Shown here piece after piece: positions 1 to 10,770 of a DNA stretch of 64,000 nt. The stretch covers positions 6,758,001 to 6,822,000 of the forward strand of contig JABWDB010000008.1 in NCBI GenBank assembly GCA_019614645.1, read 5' to 3'. Each line of letters opens with the position of its first letter. Position 1 is the stretch's first letter. Source of the stretch: Stratiolaelaps scimitus. Its lineage: Eukaryota > Arthropoda > Arachnida > Mesostigmata > Laelapidae. The notes under the pieces are model-generated. The model saw nothing but the letters and a program-made list of their open reading frames with translations, ran no database searches and had not been told where the DNA came from. A program made the translations under genes and the position numbers.

Positions 1-1648
1 TATCAGTGGCCAAGGTCAAGAGAGGTGCGCCTGCTCAAGCGCTCCCAGTTAGGAAAGTCGAGAAGGTCCGTTCTACGAAACTGCGCCAGTCGTTCGTTGT
101 AATCTATATTTGGTCGCCACTTCAGCCCAGCAAAGTTCATATCCTTCAATGATATGGTGCTTCCGATAAACTACGCTCGACGCCTATTTAGCTGATGGTC
201 TAAGTTGATGCTTGACATCACCGTGAGAGCCACAAAGAGTTCGACGTAACTCGTCAGTGCCACACCTTCGAAAATGAGGATGGGAATAATTCTCATCCAT
301 AATATAATACATGTACGTGTTCTGTGTGTGTGAACAGTTGCACAGCTCAACGATAATATTAATAATAACGAATTATACCAGTTCAATGGGAATATTAGAA
401 AAATGTGGCTTCCCCAGAATCCCTCGACCGCGTAAATAGTTCTAATTTTATAATACAAATATATAAGCTTTGACATCATTAATTAAGGAATAGCAAATAT
501 TTCCAGATACACAGCTAGCGAAGGTTATTATCGTGGAAAGATTCAAGAGATTGATTGACTCGTACGCTGCGAACGAGTCGAGTTCTTAAATGACAAGAAG
601 TCTCACTAGTTGCAAAATTTTTCTGAAGTTCTGTAAAAATCCCACATGCGTGTCACTCCTTTTGCAAACTCAATGGATCTTTACTTGGGCGTCTTATTAC
701 ATGTGTCATAGTCTTCTCAATCAACGAACCTCATCTAATCCCTAAGACTCTATGATTTTTATCAATCTGTCGCCTTACGATCTCTCTGTTTCTGGCCTTC
801 TACCAGAACGACGTCGTTCATGTTACTTTCAACCAGAATGAATCGTTCATTCACACGACAGACACAACTCGCTTAATTTCGGATCGATATTTCGATGAGG
901 CCCTTTCCACGGTGAGCATCCGTTCACTAGTTCCTCTGCTCTCAAAGTGAAATGCTTGAGCGATGTTCTGCGCTCTTGGAAATCCGAGCTACACCTAATT
1001 TATTGACTTCTTCGAATGATTTCAGCATACTTCGTATTAGGGGCTGACATTCCAATTTCAAGTCCTCAAAGTGATATTCGTGTCATCGCTCTGGCTGTTT
1101 AAAAAATCTCTAAAGAAAAAAAAGCCTATCCTCTCCACTGCCTCTAAAAAGCAGCAGTGAATTTGGTGACTCGAGACGAGTTTATTAATATCCCGGCCGA
1201 AAATGAGACTGCAGGCTGACGATGATGGGAGAACATTATGACAAATACTGCCTGGTCTTCACACACTAGTGGCATCCGTGAATAAACTCAACCGCAATGA
1301 CATATCCGTGATATGAGTGGGCTACGCTTCGATTCCAATGATAAATACTAAACAGTTCAATCGATGCAAATGAATTAAGTCACAAACGACAGCCGACAAT
1401 AATTCGCCACTCTGTAATCTGAGCTAAAACTACCCTTCCAGGCTCGAATCCCCAAAAGCACGGACGATTGTGTTGGTGCTATCGCACAGCACAAAATGAT
1501 AGCACAGCTGATTGAGATTTCTGCACAAAATCATACAATGATGTATAGGCAAGGCAGCTTTATTCGAATTACGTATATACAGTTAAAAATATTTCCAAGA
1601 CGCGTCCTGTGTGCCACACAAAAGTCGACGCAGTCGATACATGAGGCA
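1..1648. other. Non-coding stretch, nothing recognised
   Basis: Moderately AT-rich sequence with stops in all frames. I found no exon with convincing splice signals, no long repeat and no RNA gene. A weak B-box-like motif (GGCTCGAATCC, about 1442-1452) has no convincing A box upstream. Confidence 0.4.
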
Positions 1649-1726
1649 TCATTTAATGTCCACGGTACTGCTTTTAGCATTGCTTCGTAAGACGGACGGA
1701 CGGTTAAATGTTGGCTGAGAGTCAGC
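1649..1726 (-). pseudogene. Decayed copy of a C-terminal exon (ADSQPTFN family)
   Basis: On the minus strand 26 codons read ADSQPTFN, then a short diverged linker, then AKSSTVDIK and TGA. The same layout (ADSQPTFN, linker, AKSITVQE, stop) is found on the plus strand at 14343-14426, so the two are paralogous 3' coding ends. In the 14.3-kb copy the segment follows a TTTTCAG acceptor. Here the matching position reads CTTTCGG, so the AG is lost and this copy probably cannot be spliced. The protein family is not recognised. The fragment overlaps the start of the plus-strand ORF at 1708-1962, so at most one of the two is coding here. Confidence 0.4.
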
Positions 1727-1962
1727 CCGAAAGCCTAGGTCCTAGTCGATACACGAGACCTTATCTCTCTGTCAATGTAAAGCCTTTCCTGGTATTCCCC
1801 GATGGATATCCCAGTAAAAGGTGCACTGTACCGTCTCACTGGACCAAACTCGCAGCCGATTTTTATTGGTACAAGTTATGGTACAACGTGCGGTTTATTG
1901 ACGGAACTGCAACTGTTACAGTTCACATAAGTCCCCCTCGTAGAATAAGTAATGAATCATAA
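1708..1962 (+). CDS. Possible terminal exon, 84 codons, unknown protein
   Basis: An open frame starts at a true ATG and reads 84 codons. Its stop codon at 1960-1962 overlaps an AATAAA signal at 1961-1966, as expected for a 3'-terminal exon with almost no 3' UTR. The residues look protein-like (aromatic-rich; WYKLWYN and VRFIDGTATVTV near the C-terminus, which could be beta strands). An alternative start is an acceptor after GCCTAG near 1738. The 5' end overlaps an ADSQPTFN-type repeat on the other strand, which weakens the upstream part. No family is recognised. Confidence 0.3.
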   Translation: MLAESQPESLGPSRYTRPYLSVNVKPFLVFPDGYPSKRCTVPSHWTKLAADFYWYKLWYNVRFIDGTATVTVHISPPRRISNES

Positions 1963-2162
1963 TAAATGTCACCGTTCACAATACATTGACAATAGCACTG
2001 TTTGATTATAATTATTTCACAGTATTATTTGCGTGTTCTTAATAATTATGGACATTTCTACATATTTGAGTTATGGCAACAACGATAAGTGTTAGCTGTA
2101 AAGATATTCATGCTTCGCATTGGATCGTGCGGAAACATATTCAATCGAATGAATTGGGCAGG

Positions 2163-2432
2163 TTAACCCTTTGTCTGATTAGGGCAACGGGCCACTTTGC
2201 CTAGATGCCCAGCTATTGTAATAGACAAGTGCGAGTATATGTTTGAAATTGAAAATATCGAAGTCTTTCCTCTACAATATACGATAAAATATTGCGATAC
2301 TGCAATAGACTCATGAGATGTTGAACGGAGACAATGGATCAATTTAAAGTCTGACTCTTGAGGTACACCAAATGCCTGATACCGGCAACAGATCGGAAGA
2401 AATGGGGCCAGAAATGAAGGGGTCGTATACAT
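2163..2432 (-). CDS. Candidate small ORF, 89 codons
   Basis: A minus-strand frame opens with ATG and contains a mixed, protein-like sequence (KLIHCLRSTSHESIAVSQYF in the middle). I see no splice partner, promoter or polyadenylation signal, so this may be chance. Function is unknown. The rest of 1963-2900 holds nothing I can name. Confidence 0.18.
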   Translation of the reverse strand: MYTTPSFLAPFLPICCRYQAFGVPQESDFKLIHCLRSTSHESIAVSQYFIVYCRGKTSIFSISNIYSHLSITIAGHLGKVARCPNQTKG

Positions 2433-2907
2433 TCATGTATTAATTGAACTGGTAGACGTGTTTCTCTCGTTGCTAGCTGTGAAACTCCTCTATCTCGATG
2501 TTGTGGAATAGTCCCACTCTCTGTGAAGCGATTTCTACCAATTTACGCATAGTATATAACACAACTGAGGACAATTAAAGAGAAATCACTTCAAGTCGAG
2601 TGGGGATCAAATATCGCGGACCCGGGACCTTAGTTTAATTAGCCGGCAGCCAAATATAGCGTAACTCTGATGCAAACGCAAATGAAATCACATCGAGTCA
2701 ATCACAGTGGGTGCAGCGAATTGAGGATTCGGCAATTCAAGAAGCTGGATCACATGACGTACCTGGACTCTGTCATTTTCCATTAATTGCTCTAGCGGTC
2801 ATACGCGTGTCTAAAATCAACATCGAAGCTTCAACGACATCACTGTCAGGCATCACGCCAATCTCCCAAAGGCAGAGATCGAGTTTCTTTCACAGCGTAA
2901 TCGTCCC

Positions 2908-2945
2908 CGTATAAAAAGCCTACAAGACGTACGGTCTCCTGGATC
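2908..2945 (+). promoter_or_regulatory. TATA-box promoter candidate
   Basis: TATAAAAAG at about 2912-2920 lies directly upstream of an abrupt change to GC-rich, stop-poor DNA (3000-5300). About 30 bases downstream, near 2942, is a pyrimidine-rich stretch that could hold the transcription start. The first ATG in a good context followed by a splice donor is at 3299. No initiator matches well, so this is a suggestion only. Confidence 0.3.
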
Positions 2946-3123
2946 TTCACGTCATCACCGCTCTCACTCCGATTTGTCGGGCTGAGTCGAGCCGGAGGAC
3001 GCATAAAAAGAAGCCGTGTTTCCACCTGTGCCAGACACACGCAGCGGTGTACGATACCGTTCTCTATACATACGTTCCTTGGCAGTGTAACGTGTATATT
3101 CCTGGGGCGCCGTTGGCAAAAGA

Positions 3124-3342
3124 GTGCCATCGGCTGTGGGCCACATAACGAGCTGGCGGAGACAGGCGTCAACGCAGAAGTCGAAGAAAGATCGGTGGCC
3201 GCCTTTCAACAAGTGGCCGCCAGGACTGCGTGGGGGCTCATCGAGTAAAACACGCCGAAAAGAGGCGGCATCGGGACGGGCAGAGGCGGAGGTGGTTTAT
3301 GGCTGGACGGATGAGCCAGACGCAACCCCTAATCCCGGGTAA
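3124..3342 (+). CDS. Possible 5' exon segment in GC-rich block
   Basis: A plus-strand frame is open through a Lys/Arg/Pro-rich sequence and reaches a possible donor (CCCGG then GTAACA, about 3340). The ORF begins with GTG, not ATG. The first ATG downstream of the 2912 TATA box is at 3299 in another frame and would give a 14-residue start (MAGRMSQTQPLIPG). Either this is a coding 5' exon or it is a 5' UTR. No domain is recognised. Confidence 0.22.
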   Translation: MPSAVGHITSWRRQASTQKSKKDRWPPFNKWPPGLRGGSSSKTRRKEAASGRAEAEVVYGWTDEPDATPNPG

Positions 3343-3898
3343 CAAGTCGAATGGCACAACTTGAAATGGGTTCATTATGTAGACAAAGTGTCGCGTCCGG
3401 GCAGACACCATCAGCTCGAACGCTTTCTTCATACTTTAGCGCTGTGTACGCATGCCAGAGCAGAATGCTTCTTCGCTTACCAGGCACTGCGCACATTGCA
3501 CAGGGAATCGGACGCTCCTGAAGGTAACCGTCTATGGTGAATGGACGCATTTTGTGTTACGTCCCTTGATGTCTTTTCCAATAGTCCTATCAGAGCGCGA
3601 ATCCAAAGGGAGGCTAGAAGCTGTGTGAGAGCGAGGGGCTCGTTCGTCTCGTTGTTGTGGTCTTTGCCTGTGCAAAGGGGAGTGTGCACCCCTTTCTGAA
3701 GCGGCGAGAAGGAGGGAATAGGCCGTCAGAATAGGCGATCGGATGGCGGAGGTTGAGGGAGCGGGCTCATTGTTAGCAAACCCCGCGGCCTTTTCCTCGT
3801 CGTCGTTAACAGCAGCAGCAGTACCGGTACGAATAGAATGAACGACGAATGACGAGAGACGCGACAACAATACAAGGCCCGCTGAGATATCAACAACA

Positions 3899-3990
3899 GC
3901 GACAAAGAACAACAACGACCATAACGACAACTTCAACAACAACGACATCAATAATAATAACAACAACGACGTCAGTAATAACAACAATGA
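3899..3990 (+). repeat. Imperfect AAC/ACG/ATA trinucleotide repeat
   Basis: An array of AAC, ACG and AAT triplets with interruptions. It reads as Thr/Asn/Ile in one plus frame and as Leu/Val on the minus strand, which explains the apparent leucine-rich ORF there. Confidence 0.8.
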
Positions 3991-4518
3991 CGAACAATAA
4001 CGGGCAAGGATTGGAGGAAGAAGAGCTGGCTGTCGTTCTCCAGCAAGGTCATACCTGCAACACCCGCAAAAGGGGAAGCGGCATCTCTGCCACCACGATC
4101 CCAACCCCCCAAACCGTCAAGCCGCACCACAGTGAACAATAGTATTTCAGAACGGCATGGTAGTCATTGTAGATAGCTAACTCGAGTTACCGTTATTACC
4201 ACGTGAAGGTTCTACACATATTCTCCGACAGGACGTGTCCCTTCGTCTGCCCCCTTCACCTTTCCTGCCGCCGTGTCTCTCTGAGTCTCATTTTCTCTTT
4301 CATTCTTTATCGTAGTGTTGTAATGTACTCGTCTCTACATCTCGCACTGGGTGTCCTCTCATCTTCATAAGGGAAAACTTGTGCTTCAGCGACCGTGTTG
4401 CTGTTGATGCTGCTGGTGCTGAGAAACCGCGGGAAGGTTTCGTAAAGGGCGGGCGGCCGTCGACAATGTTGTGTGGCCTTCTGAACGTCAGCGTCATTGT
4501 CTCGTACGCTTTCAGCCT

Positions 4519-4543
4519 TCTTCTCTCTCTCTCTCTCTCTCTC
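4519..4543 (+). repeat. (CT)n microsatellite
   Basis: An uninterrupted CT run of about 12 units. It is read as Arg-Glu repeats on the minus strand. Confidence 0.9.
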
Positions 4544-5262
4544 CCGGGGCTCTCCCCCGGTACGGGACCCGCAGACAGGGTCTACGAACGAAGTCGTTGC
4601 TTGACGCGAACAAGCATACTCTAGCGAAGGAGCAAACATGATGCTGAGGCTCACTCTGAGTGTAAGCTTCGGCGTGAGAAGCCATAGTGGTGGCGCTAAC
4701 AGTACAGCGAGTGGGTGTGCTGAGCTAGGCTTGTCTGCCTGTTCCCCCTCCACCCGCAGGCCCCTCTGCTTCTGGAGAAGAGAAAAGGTCCCGTGTGATC
4801 CTGTGGATGGTGTAAGATGCAAGGGAGGACGACAAAAGAAGCTAGCTAGCCGGCCAGTCAGCGCGGGAAACCTTGAGTATCGATGGAAACTTAGTCGAGG
4901 GGAAGGCAACTCGTGTCCTGAGGTGTCTCAAGACGCCTGCGGCGGCATCACCAATAACAGCACGGATTTAGAACAGGTTAGGTCTTGTCTGCTGCGACGA
5001 CGAACGCGACTTATAGTAGGTGTAGTAGTATACATGATGCTGGCGCTGCCAGTCGACAGGTTGAGTGTCATACGAGTCTTAGAGAGGAAGAAGGAGGTGG
5101 AGGTGTTGTTGTTCGTCATTGTTCGCACATTGGACAAAGACGCGAAGATGTTGAGTAGCCTGACGTTGAATATCTTGCCCATGCACCTCTACAACACATA
5201 TGTAGGCGATCTGGTGACTGCTAGTACAAAGTGCCTCCTTAGGAGAAGACGCGTGTTTTAGT

Positions 5263-7890
5263 TAACGTATCTTAACTGTTCAGCCTTTGGACGTTAAGAT
5301 TATAGTGGGCAAAGGTCCAGCGACTACTGTAGGTTTTAAGAAAGAGTGCACGCCAACTTGCTTGGTCACCGGGGCAAGCTATTTATATAGCTACTATATT
5401 TTATACGTAATGTTATAAATATATCTGTATACTACGAGAGTGAAAACGTGATTCCACAGACACAGCGAATGAAGAAATAGTAAAAAAGGAGACCTCCAGC
5501 TTCAGTAACTGCTGCCCCTGGGGAACCGTCCAACTTTAGTTAAAAGTGGCCTTTTTCTACAGAACCCTCTGCGAATTGTAATAATATATTAAACCACCGC
5601 GAAGATGCGGCATCTGTTTTTCTACTGCCTAACCTGAATCAATTTGCTCTTTCGCCATCGGACGTGAATACGCTAAAGCTTCCAACTCTAGACTGGCAGT
5701 TGAAAATTATTAGAAATTGATGAAAACTTGTTGAAAAGCTCAAAAACATATGTGTATCATGTGCAAAACGGTACTTGAAACGTGTAATACGTCGTGGATC
5801 TTGCCGCCACACCCGAGATTTCTGAAACAGCTCAAATACTTCTTTATCTCAGCTACCTCCCGTGTGAGAAAGGAAATCGTGAGGGCGAAGATAGATGAGA
5901 CGTTTTAATGCAGTCACACTCGAGACTGAAACACCGAAGCGGTGCGGTAGCAGTGCATGATATTAGAGTGACATCCGTCATTTGTGTCAACCCCTCCTTC
6001 CCGCCACCCACCCACCGTTCAGGTCCCAAGTATTTATTCAATGCTGCTGCCGTTCAAGGGAATCTACTCCGTTAGCTTGTCCATTAATTTTAAAGCTTTA
6101 CGAGCGATCGTAAAGTTCATTCATGATTTCCCGCCTTACTCTCTGGCAACGGTTGTCCCCTGTATGCGCTTTGTCAGTAGTTGGACCCTACCAACACTGA
6201 AATTCTTCGCCTTTTTGCGGGCTTTGTAGTCCCCGCATAATGGATATCCCTCGCGCACATCATTCAATAGCGAGGTTCGTCAAACAACTCCCTCCCTAAA
6301 TATCAAAGTAACTTATACCCCCATTCGTTAGCGTGACCAACCGTGACCAACCGTTTCATCTCTGGCCTGGGCTGTGATTATATTCAGCCGACGAAGCATA
6401 CATAGCTTGAAAGAACGATTTATCACATATTATCTCTTCAGTGCGTTCTTCTTGTGTTGAACAGCTTGACAAAGCACAGGTGCAGTATTTTGGCAACTTA
6501 TTAGTTTGAGCGTTTTGTTGAAAACTTAGCTAATACGAGTACTGATCCTGTATATCTAGGTAAGTGGACGTCGATTAAACATAACATTGCAACAAGTGAC
6601 AACTTCAACCGACAGAGTTTTCGCTGCACGCGTAGAGTGAACCCACTGCTAGAACCCACACCTACGGCTAGATCGCATGTAACCGCATATCATCTATATT
6701 CACCTATTTCAATCGTCTGACACGGGAAGGAGCCGACTCGTATCGGATTGCCGCACAATTGAATTCAGAACATTTCTCTACAGAAAAAAATAACAGTCGC
6801 ATCTCTAAGAGAAACCGCAGCTCCCTAACAAAGCAAACGGGCTGCCGAACGGATATTCAGGTAACCTTTCGGTGTTCCGCTTCCTCCGGTGATCCTCACA
6901 CCGGATGTAATAAGCCTAGAGGTCTGCCGGCATAGCATCCGCTTAAGGACGCTGTTTTGCCACCGTCCGCCCCTCGGGGTTGCTTTCTGATAGTCGCGTA
7001 TAACAGTAGGAAGACGCACAGACCGCACGGATCACTACAACAGAGGACTACAATCAGTAGTTCACTATTGTGGTTATCCTATAGATGATCAAGCGAGAGC
7101 ATATGCTGTTCTACTTTTAGGAAAGTGGTAGAACATACGTTATTCTACTTGTACAGGTTAAACTAAAGGTCAGTCGGGGTAAACTAGGATTACTGTAGCT
7201 GGTCGTACCGGCCGGCCCCCGTTCAAAGATCACTAAGCTAGTCGTCTGCAATGATAGGGTTTCGGAAATTTCCCACAAACTCTAAATCCAGATAAAAATT
7301 GTGCCTTGACAGAGATGTGTACCATATATATATGTATATTTTTAGCTCGCAATATCCAACCATAATGATCATATGCTTTCCAAAGTTCCTATATCGTAAG
7401 CCTACTTGGCGCATCATCAAGATTGCACCACAAAGCAAAAAGGACAAGTTTCCACCCATCGGTCGGTGTGGAAACTCGCCAGACATCAAGAGAATGTCTC
7501 ACTTCGTGGAAGTAACAACCAAAGAACCTTATGCTGCAGTCGTAATCTCCGACTTTCCCGAATCTCCCTAACCGACTGGTAGAACCTATGCTAAGAGATA
7601 GGAGAGGAAAGGTAACACTAACCATCATGGGACTGACTTCTGTACATAGGCGGGCACACGGAGGCGGTCAGCCGACCCCGTGTTGTTCGCTCGCCTCGAA
7701 CGGAGTACGTTCAGCAGATTACACCATCGACGTCACTGTCAAACCATTGATGATTTGACATTCTAGTGGTGTGTTTCATGCGGATGTGTTTTGATGTGAA
7801 CTCGAACGATGAACGAGCAGATTCGCGCGCTCAATCGTACGCCCAGCGATAGGGAGACCCCCACGCACACGCAGAGACACAGACACACGA
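5263..7890. other. Mostly non-coding stretch
   Basis: AT-richer sequence with no convincing exon. Small things seen: a tandem CGTGACCAAC duplication near 6330-6350, and a 90-codon plus-strand ORF at 7299-7571. The second half of that ORF (KPTWRIIKIAPQSKKDKFPP onward) looks protein-like, but it lacks splice or polyadenylation support. Confidence 0.35.
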
Positions 7891-7905
7891 ATGAGCGAGA
7901 CATCG

Positions 7906-7941
7906 TATAAATCCCTCAGGTGCATATAGCCGACTCTCAGT
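7906..7941 (+). promoter_or_regulatory. TATA box plus TCAGT initiator
   Basis: TATAAAT at 7906-7912 is followed by TCAGT at 7937-7941, the standard arthropod initiator. The spacing is about 33 bases from the first T of the TATA box to the initiator A (7939), as expected for a focused arthropod promoter. An ATG opening a signal-peptide-like frame lies only six bases after the predicted start. That leader is very short, so the real start may be slightly upstream. Confidence 0.45.
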
Positions 7942-7944
7942 TAG

Positions 7945-8650
7945 ATGGCATTTCCAACGCGCACATCAGTCATCCTTCTTATTGCATTTGTCCATGGGTG
8001 AAAAGTTCCGCATTGTAGGATGCGCGAGAAGGTCACCGAGGTGAACCGAGCGATGCCGGTGTTCGGGGACGCCTACACTACGCTACGCTGTGTGACGGGT
8101 GGGCATGCGACTCTGTGAACGGGATGGGCTTCCGCATGCAAAAGGCTTGAACTCAGCTAATTTCTGCTAGGCTACCGACTAGGCGTTTTAACCAGTCGTG
8201 CTTATTATATTAGTTATCCAGGTACTGTGGACGCGTGGTTGGTTCATCACATCATCCTGCGTAACCACGCCATTGACAAGGGCAACGTCCGAACCTCAAA
8301 TCGATCCCGGTTATGTTACACTAGCAATTAAGGCTGGGGGGAGGGGAGTCAGAGAGAACGAGAGAGAGAGAACTAATTAAATTAACATGTAATTTACATT
8401 TTTCAACTGCCGCAGCCACCACCACCGCAACAATCACCCGGTGATGGCGAACGTTCCGATGTGTACACACCCCACGCAAGGGGAAGCGGACGAGGCGGCT
8501 CGTACTCGCATGCAGCGTATAAGCCTGCAACGAAGTTCTCTATCAAGCATAACAGCGAAGCGGCGAAATCCAGAGGTCTCGACGGGCGCAGACGCGCCAC
8601 CGCCCGCCCGCCCGCCTCTGCTCGATACAGATCCCACAGGCGGCTGCTGA
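7945..8650 (+). CDS. Putative small secreted protein, two exons (95 aa)
   Basis: Exon 1 (7945-7997) encodes 17 codons plus two bases, MAFPTRTSVILLIAFVH, a typical signal-peptide core, and ends at a GG/GTGAAA donor. Exon 2 starts at 8416 after a pyrimidine-rich acceptor (TGCCGCAG) and joins in phase, giving a His-rich start (GHHHRNNH) and a stop at 8650. The total is 95 residues with Cys, Arg and Pro-rich parts. No known peptide family is recognised. A rival reading exists for exon 2: from 8416 to a strong GTGAGT donor at 8743 it is exactly 109 codons, open in a different frame. The first exon is the firmer part of this call. Confidence 0.35.
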
Positions 8651-8742
8651 GGTCAGAGGTTCGGAGTCCGACCTTTGCAACGTTGTCGACGTCAGGCTGC
8701 CATTCGAGGCCATGCCGCTCACGGGTACAGCGGCACAGCAAA

Positions 8743-10560
8743 GTGAGTAACAAAAATGCAAGTATGCTTTTGAGCACTGCACTCGTAAATGAAAAATGAA
8801 CCAGCTATGTACATATATAGTGACAAACACTGAGAGAAGGGAAGAAAATGAGCGACAAATGAAAATGGTATTGACATCACGGCAAAGGGCAACTTGCTGA
8901 CACGGTACAAATGACAACTATTGTTTTCACAACAAATTCTCATATTGTGGCACATGCAGAGGCTTGCGTGAGGCCTCTATAACCGAGCTCGGTTGGTCGA
9001 GTTTCAATGTGTTGCCGAGCTCCTCGTCGATATCCTGTAGTTCTCTCGATTTCGTTGCTAACCAATCAAAAACATCCCCATCACCTGTGGGTTGTTATTC
9101 TCATTTAGATTTGTACTTGTTCATGGTAAATCGCCAGACCGCTTCCTGCTTATCGCTGTGCGAACGCTTCACTATTTCTTCGTAGTTTCTTCTCCATTTC
9201 TCGCTATAATTCCTTCTTTGACTACATGGTCCAATTCGTCAATAAACGCCACCAGCGTAATTCGTTCGTAAGTCGCCAATGATCGCTATTCCCATTGCTG
9301 TCTGTTGGCGCACATGGCCCACGTCGATATCGCACCTCGCGTTGTGCCCTAAGCGCTCCTTTTCTATCTTGTTCTCCCCCAACGAGTCTGAATCCCTCAT
9401 CGCCTTCGGCGTCTTCCTTCTTGTTGTCGCGGCATTGCAAACACAGACCCGGTCCAGGGTGCTTCGTTTTTTTGCCCTCCCTCTTTATTTCTCCTCGCGG
9501 CAGCCGTTCGGCTGAGTGACTGATCCTTCAGTCAAATAGACAACACGTCTCGCACCGCGTCTCCATCAGACACACGGGTGTTCTTTAGACGGTTATATCA
9601 AGTTGTGTGGGAGGTAGAGGAACGAGCGGATGGGGGGGTACCACCCGGTGCGGCACGGGAGAGCGGCTCCGTTGGGCAACTACTCTAGCCTAGCAACCCT
9701 GAGACAAGGAACAGCGAGGAAAGGGCTCGGAAACGTCACGGCGGCTCATTGTGGTACACACAATCACACCCTTACATTCGCATGCTCACGCATACACACA
9801 CACATCCCTTTGCTTCGTCTGTCTGTGCCCCAGTGAAGCAGGGAACAGAGCTACGCAAACGATCTCGCGCCACGAAGATGAAGCCACGAGACAGAGCGGA
9901 GCTAAGCCGGGCTATGCCTGGATTGGCCAGACCAGACCACTCCACGCCAAACGTGTTCATGACTCTTCGCCACCGTGGATGTCTCGGTACTCTACGGGAG
10001 ACGAGCAGACCATTATGAACAAGAGGAAAACAACTATAATACTGTAATACTGAGACAAGAATAACGAGAGGGGTAAAGAAGCAAAACTCCCGAATTGTCT
10101 CGGCTATGGTACTTGAACAAAGCCAATAGCGTATGCACACACACACACCATATAGACACCCATCACTCACACACATATAGAAGGATAGACGGACGGAAGC
10201 CATAGCATAAGGCCTACGCGCTCAGGAAGACAAGCGGATTTAAGGGATTTCATTGGCAGCGTTTGGTCCGCCTGGGGCCGGACCAAGCGAGCCAGGTTGA
10301 GCGCGATGTCGGGGGAGGGCACTTCACCCGAAGGCTGAATACTGCCACGCGATTCCTATCTGCCTGCCAGCGAAAAGGGGCGCGAAGAAACGCTCGACGA
10401 CTATGCTTACGTAGGACCTGTTTCGGTTTTCAGTAGCCGTCTCTCGAACTAACTGTCAACAAAAAATTATAGAGATATAGACTGATAGATAGGTAGACAT
10501 ATGCCAGTTTTTTTTGTGGTGATGCTATACTGTTGCTCGGATCTTAAATATGTTACTGAA
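8743..10560. other. GC-rich region with AC repeats, no gene named
   Basis: Several overlapping ORFs occur on both strands. The longest (minus 9772-10203, 143 codons) is partly built from (AC)n microsatellite sequence near 9790-9810 and 10136-10150 and looks incidental. There are no matched splice pairs and no recognisable domains. It may be 5' UTR or intron of a gene starting at 7.9 kb. Confidence 0.35.
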
Positions 10561-10770
10561 CTAAGTGAAACTATGGAACCTTCTAAATATCAGAAGTCGC
10601 CAGCCGATGCTTAGTCTATTCTCGATCAATCGAAAGGCTCGAGTTGAAGGCGGGCAGCCTATTACGGCATGGTAATGTTGTACAGAGAAACACGACGTCC
10701 ATGACACCAGAGAAAATTCTGACGTAACGAACATAGCCACGGTTAACAATAGGACGAAGGCGGCGGACAT
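10561..10770 (-). CDS. Candidate secreted-protein first exon
   Basis: From an ATG at 10770 the minus-strand frame starts MSAAFVLLLTVAMFVTS, a strong signal-peptide-like hydrophobic core, and runs 69 residues to a stop at 10561. Possible donors (CTCTG/GTGTCA, TCTCT/GTACAA) lie just after the hydrophobic core, so only the first 20-30 codons may be coding. The frame is also open upstream, so the ATG is not forced. The family is unknown. Confidence 0.25.
   Translation of the reverse strand: MSAAFVLLLTVAMFVTSEFSLVSWTSCFSVQHYHAVIGCPPSTRAFRLIENRLSIGWRLLIFRRFHSFT

Larger units (their letters stand above)
3343..5262. other. GC-rich, stop-poor block; long ORFs on both strands
   Basis: Long frames overlap on opposite strands: plus 4638-5261 (207 codons, true ATG pair), minus 4307-4909 (200 codons, no ATG start) and minus 3532-4104 (190 codons). 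None shows a family signature. The minus 3532-4104 frame runs Leu-rich because it reads the AAC-type repeat, and the minus 4307-4909 frame contains an Arg-Glu run because it reads the (CT)n array. Splice donors such as GAAAG/GTGAAG are visible on the minus strand near 4257. The best reading is a GC-rich 5' UTR or promoter region, but the 207-codon frame could be real. Confidence 0.3.

Noticed and set aside
8403..8777. Minus-strand 124-codon ORF with a signal-peptide-like start and a TATATATG motif upstream
   Set aside because: It has no ATG (it begins GTG), lies opposite a better supported plus-strand exon, and its Gly/Cys tail comes from a CCACC repeat.
9772..10203. 143-codon minus-strand ORF
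   Set aside because: Large parts are (AC)n microsatellites read as Val-Cys repeats. There is no splice or polyadenylation support.
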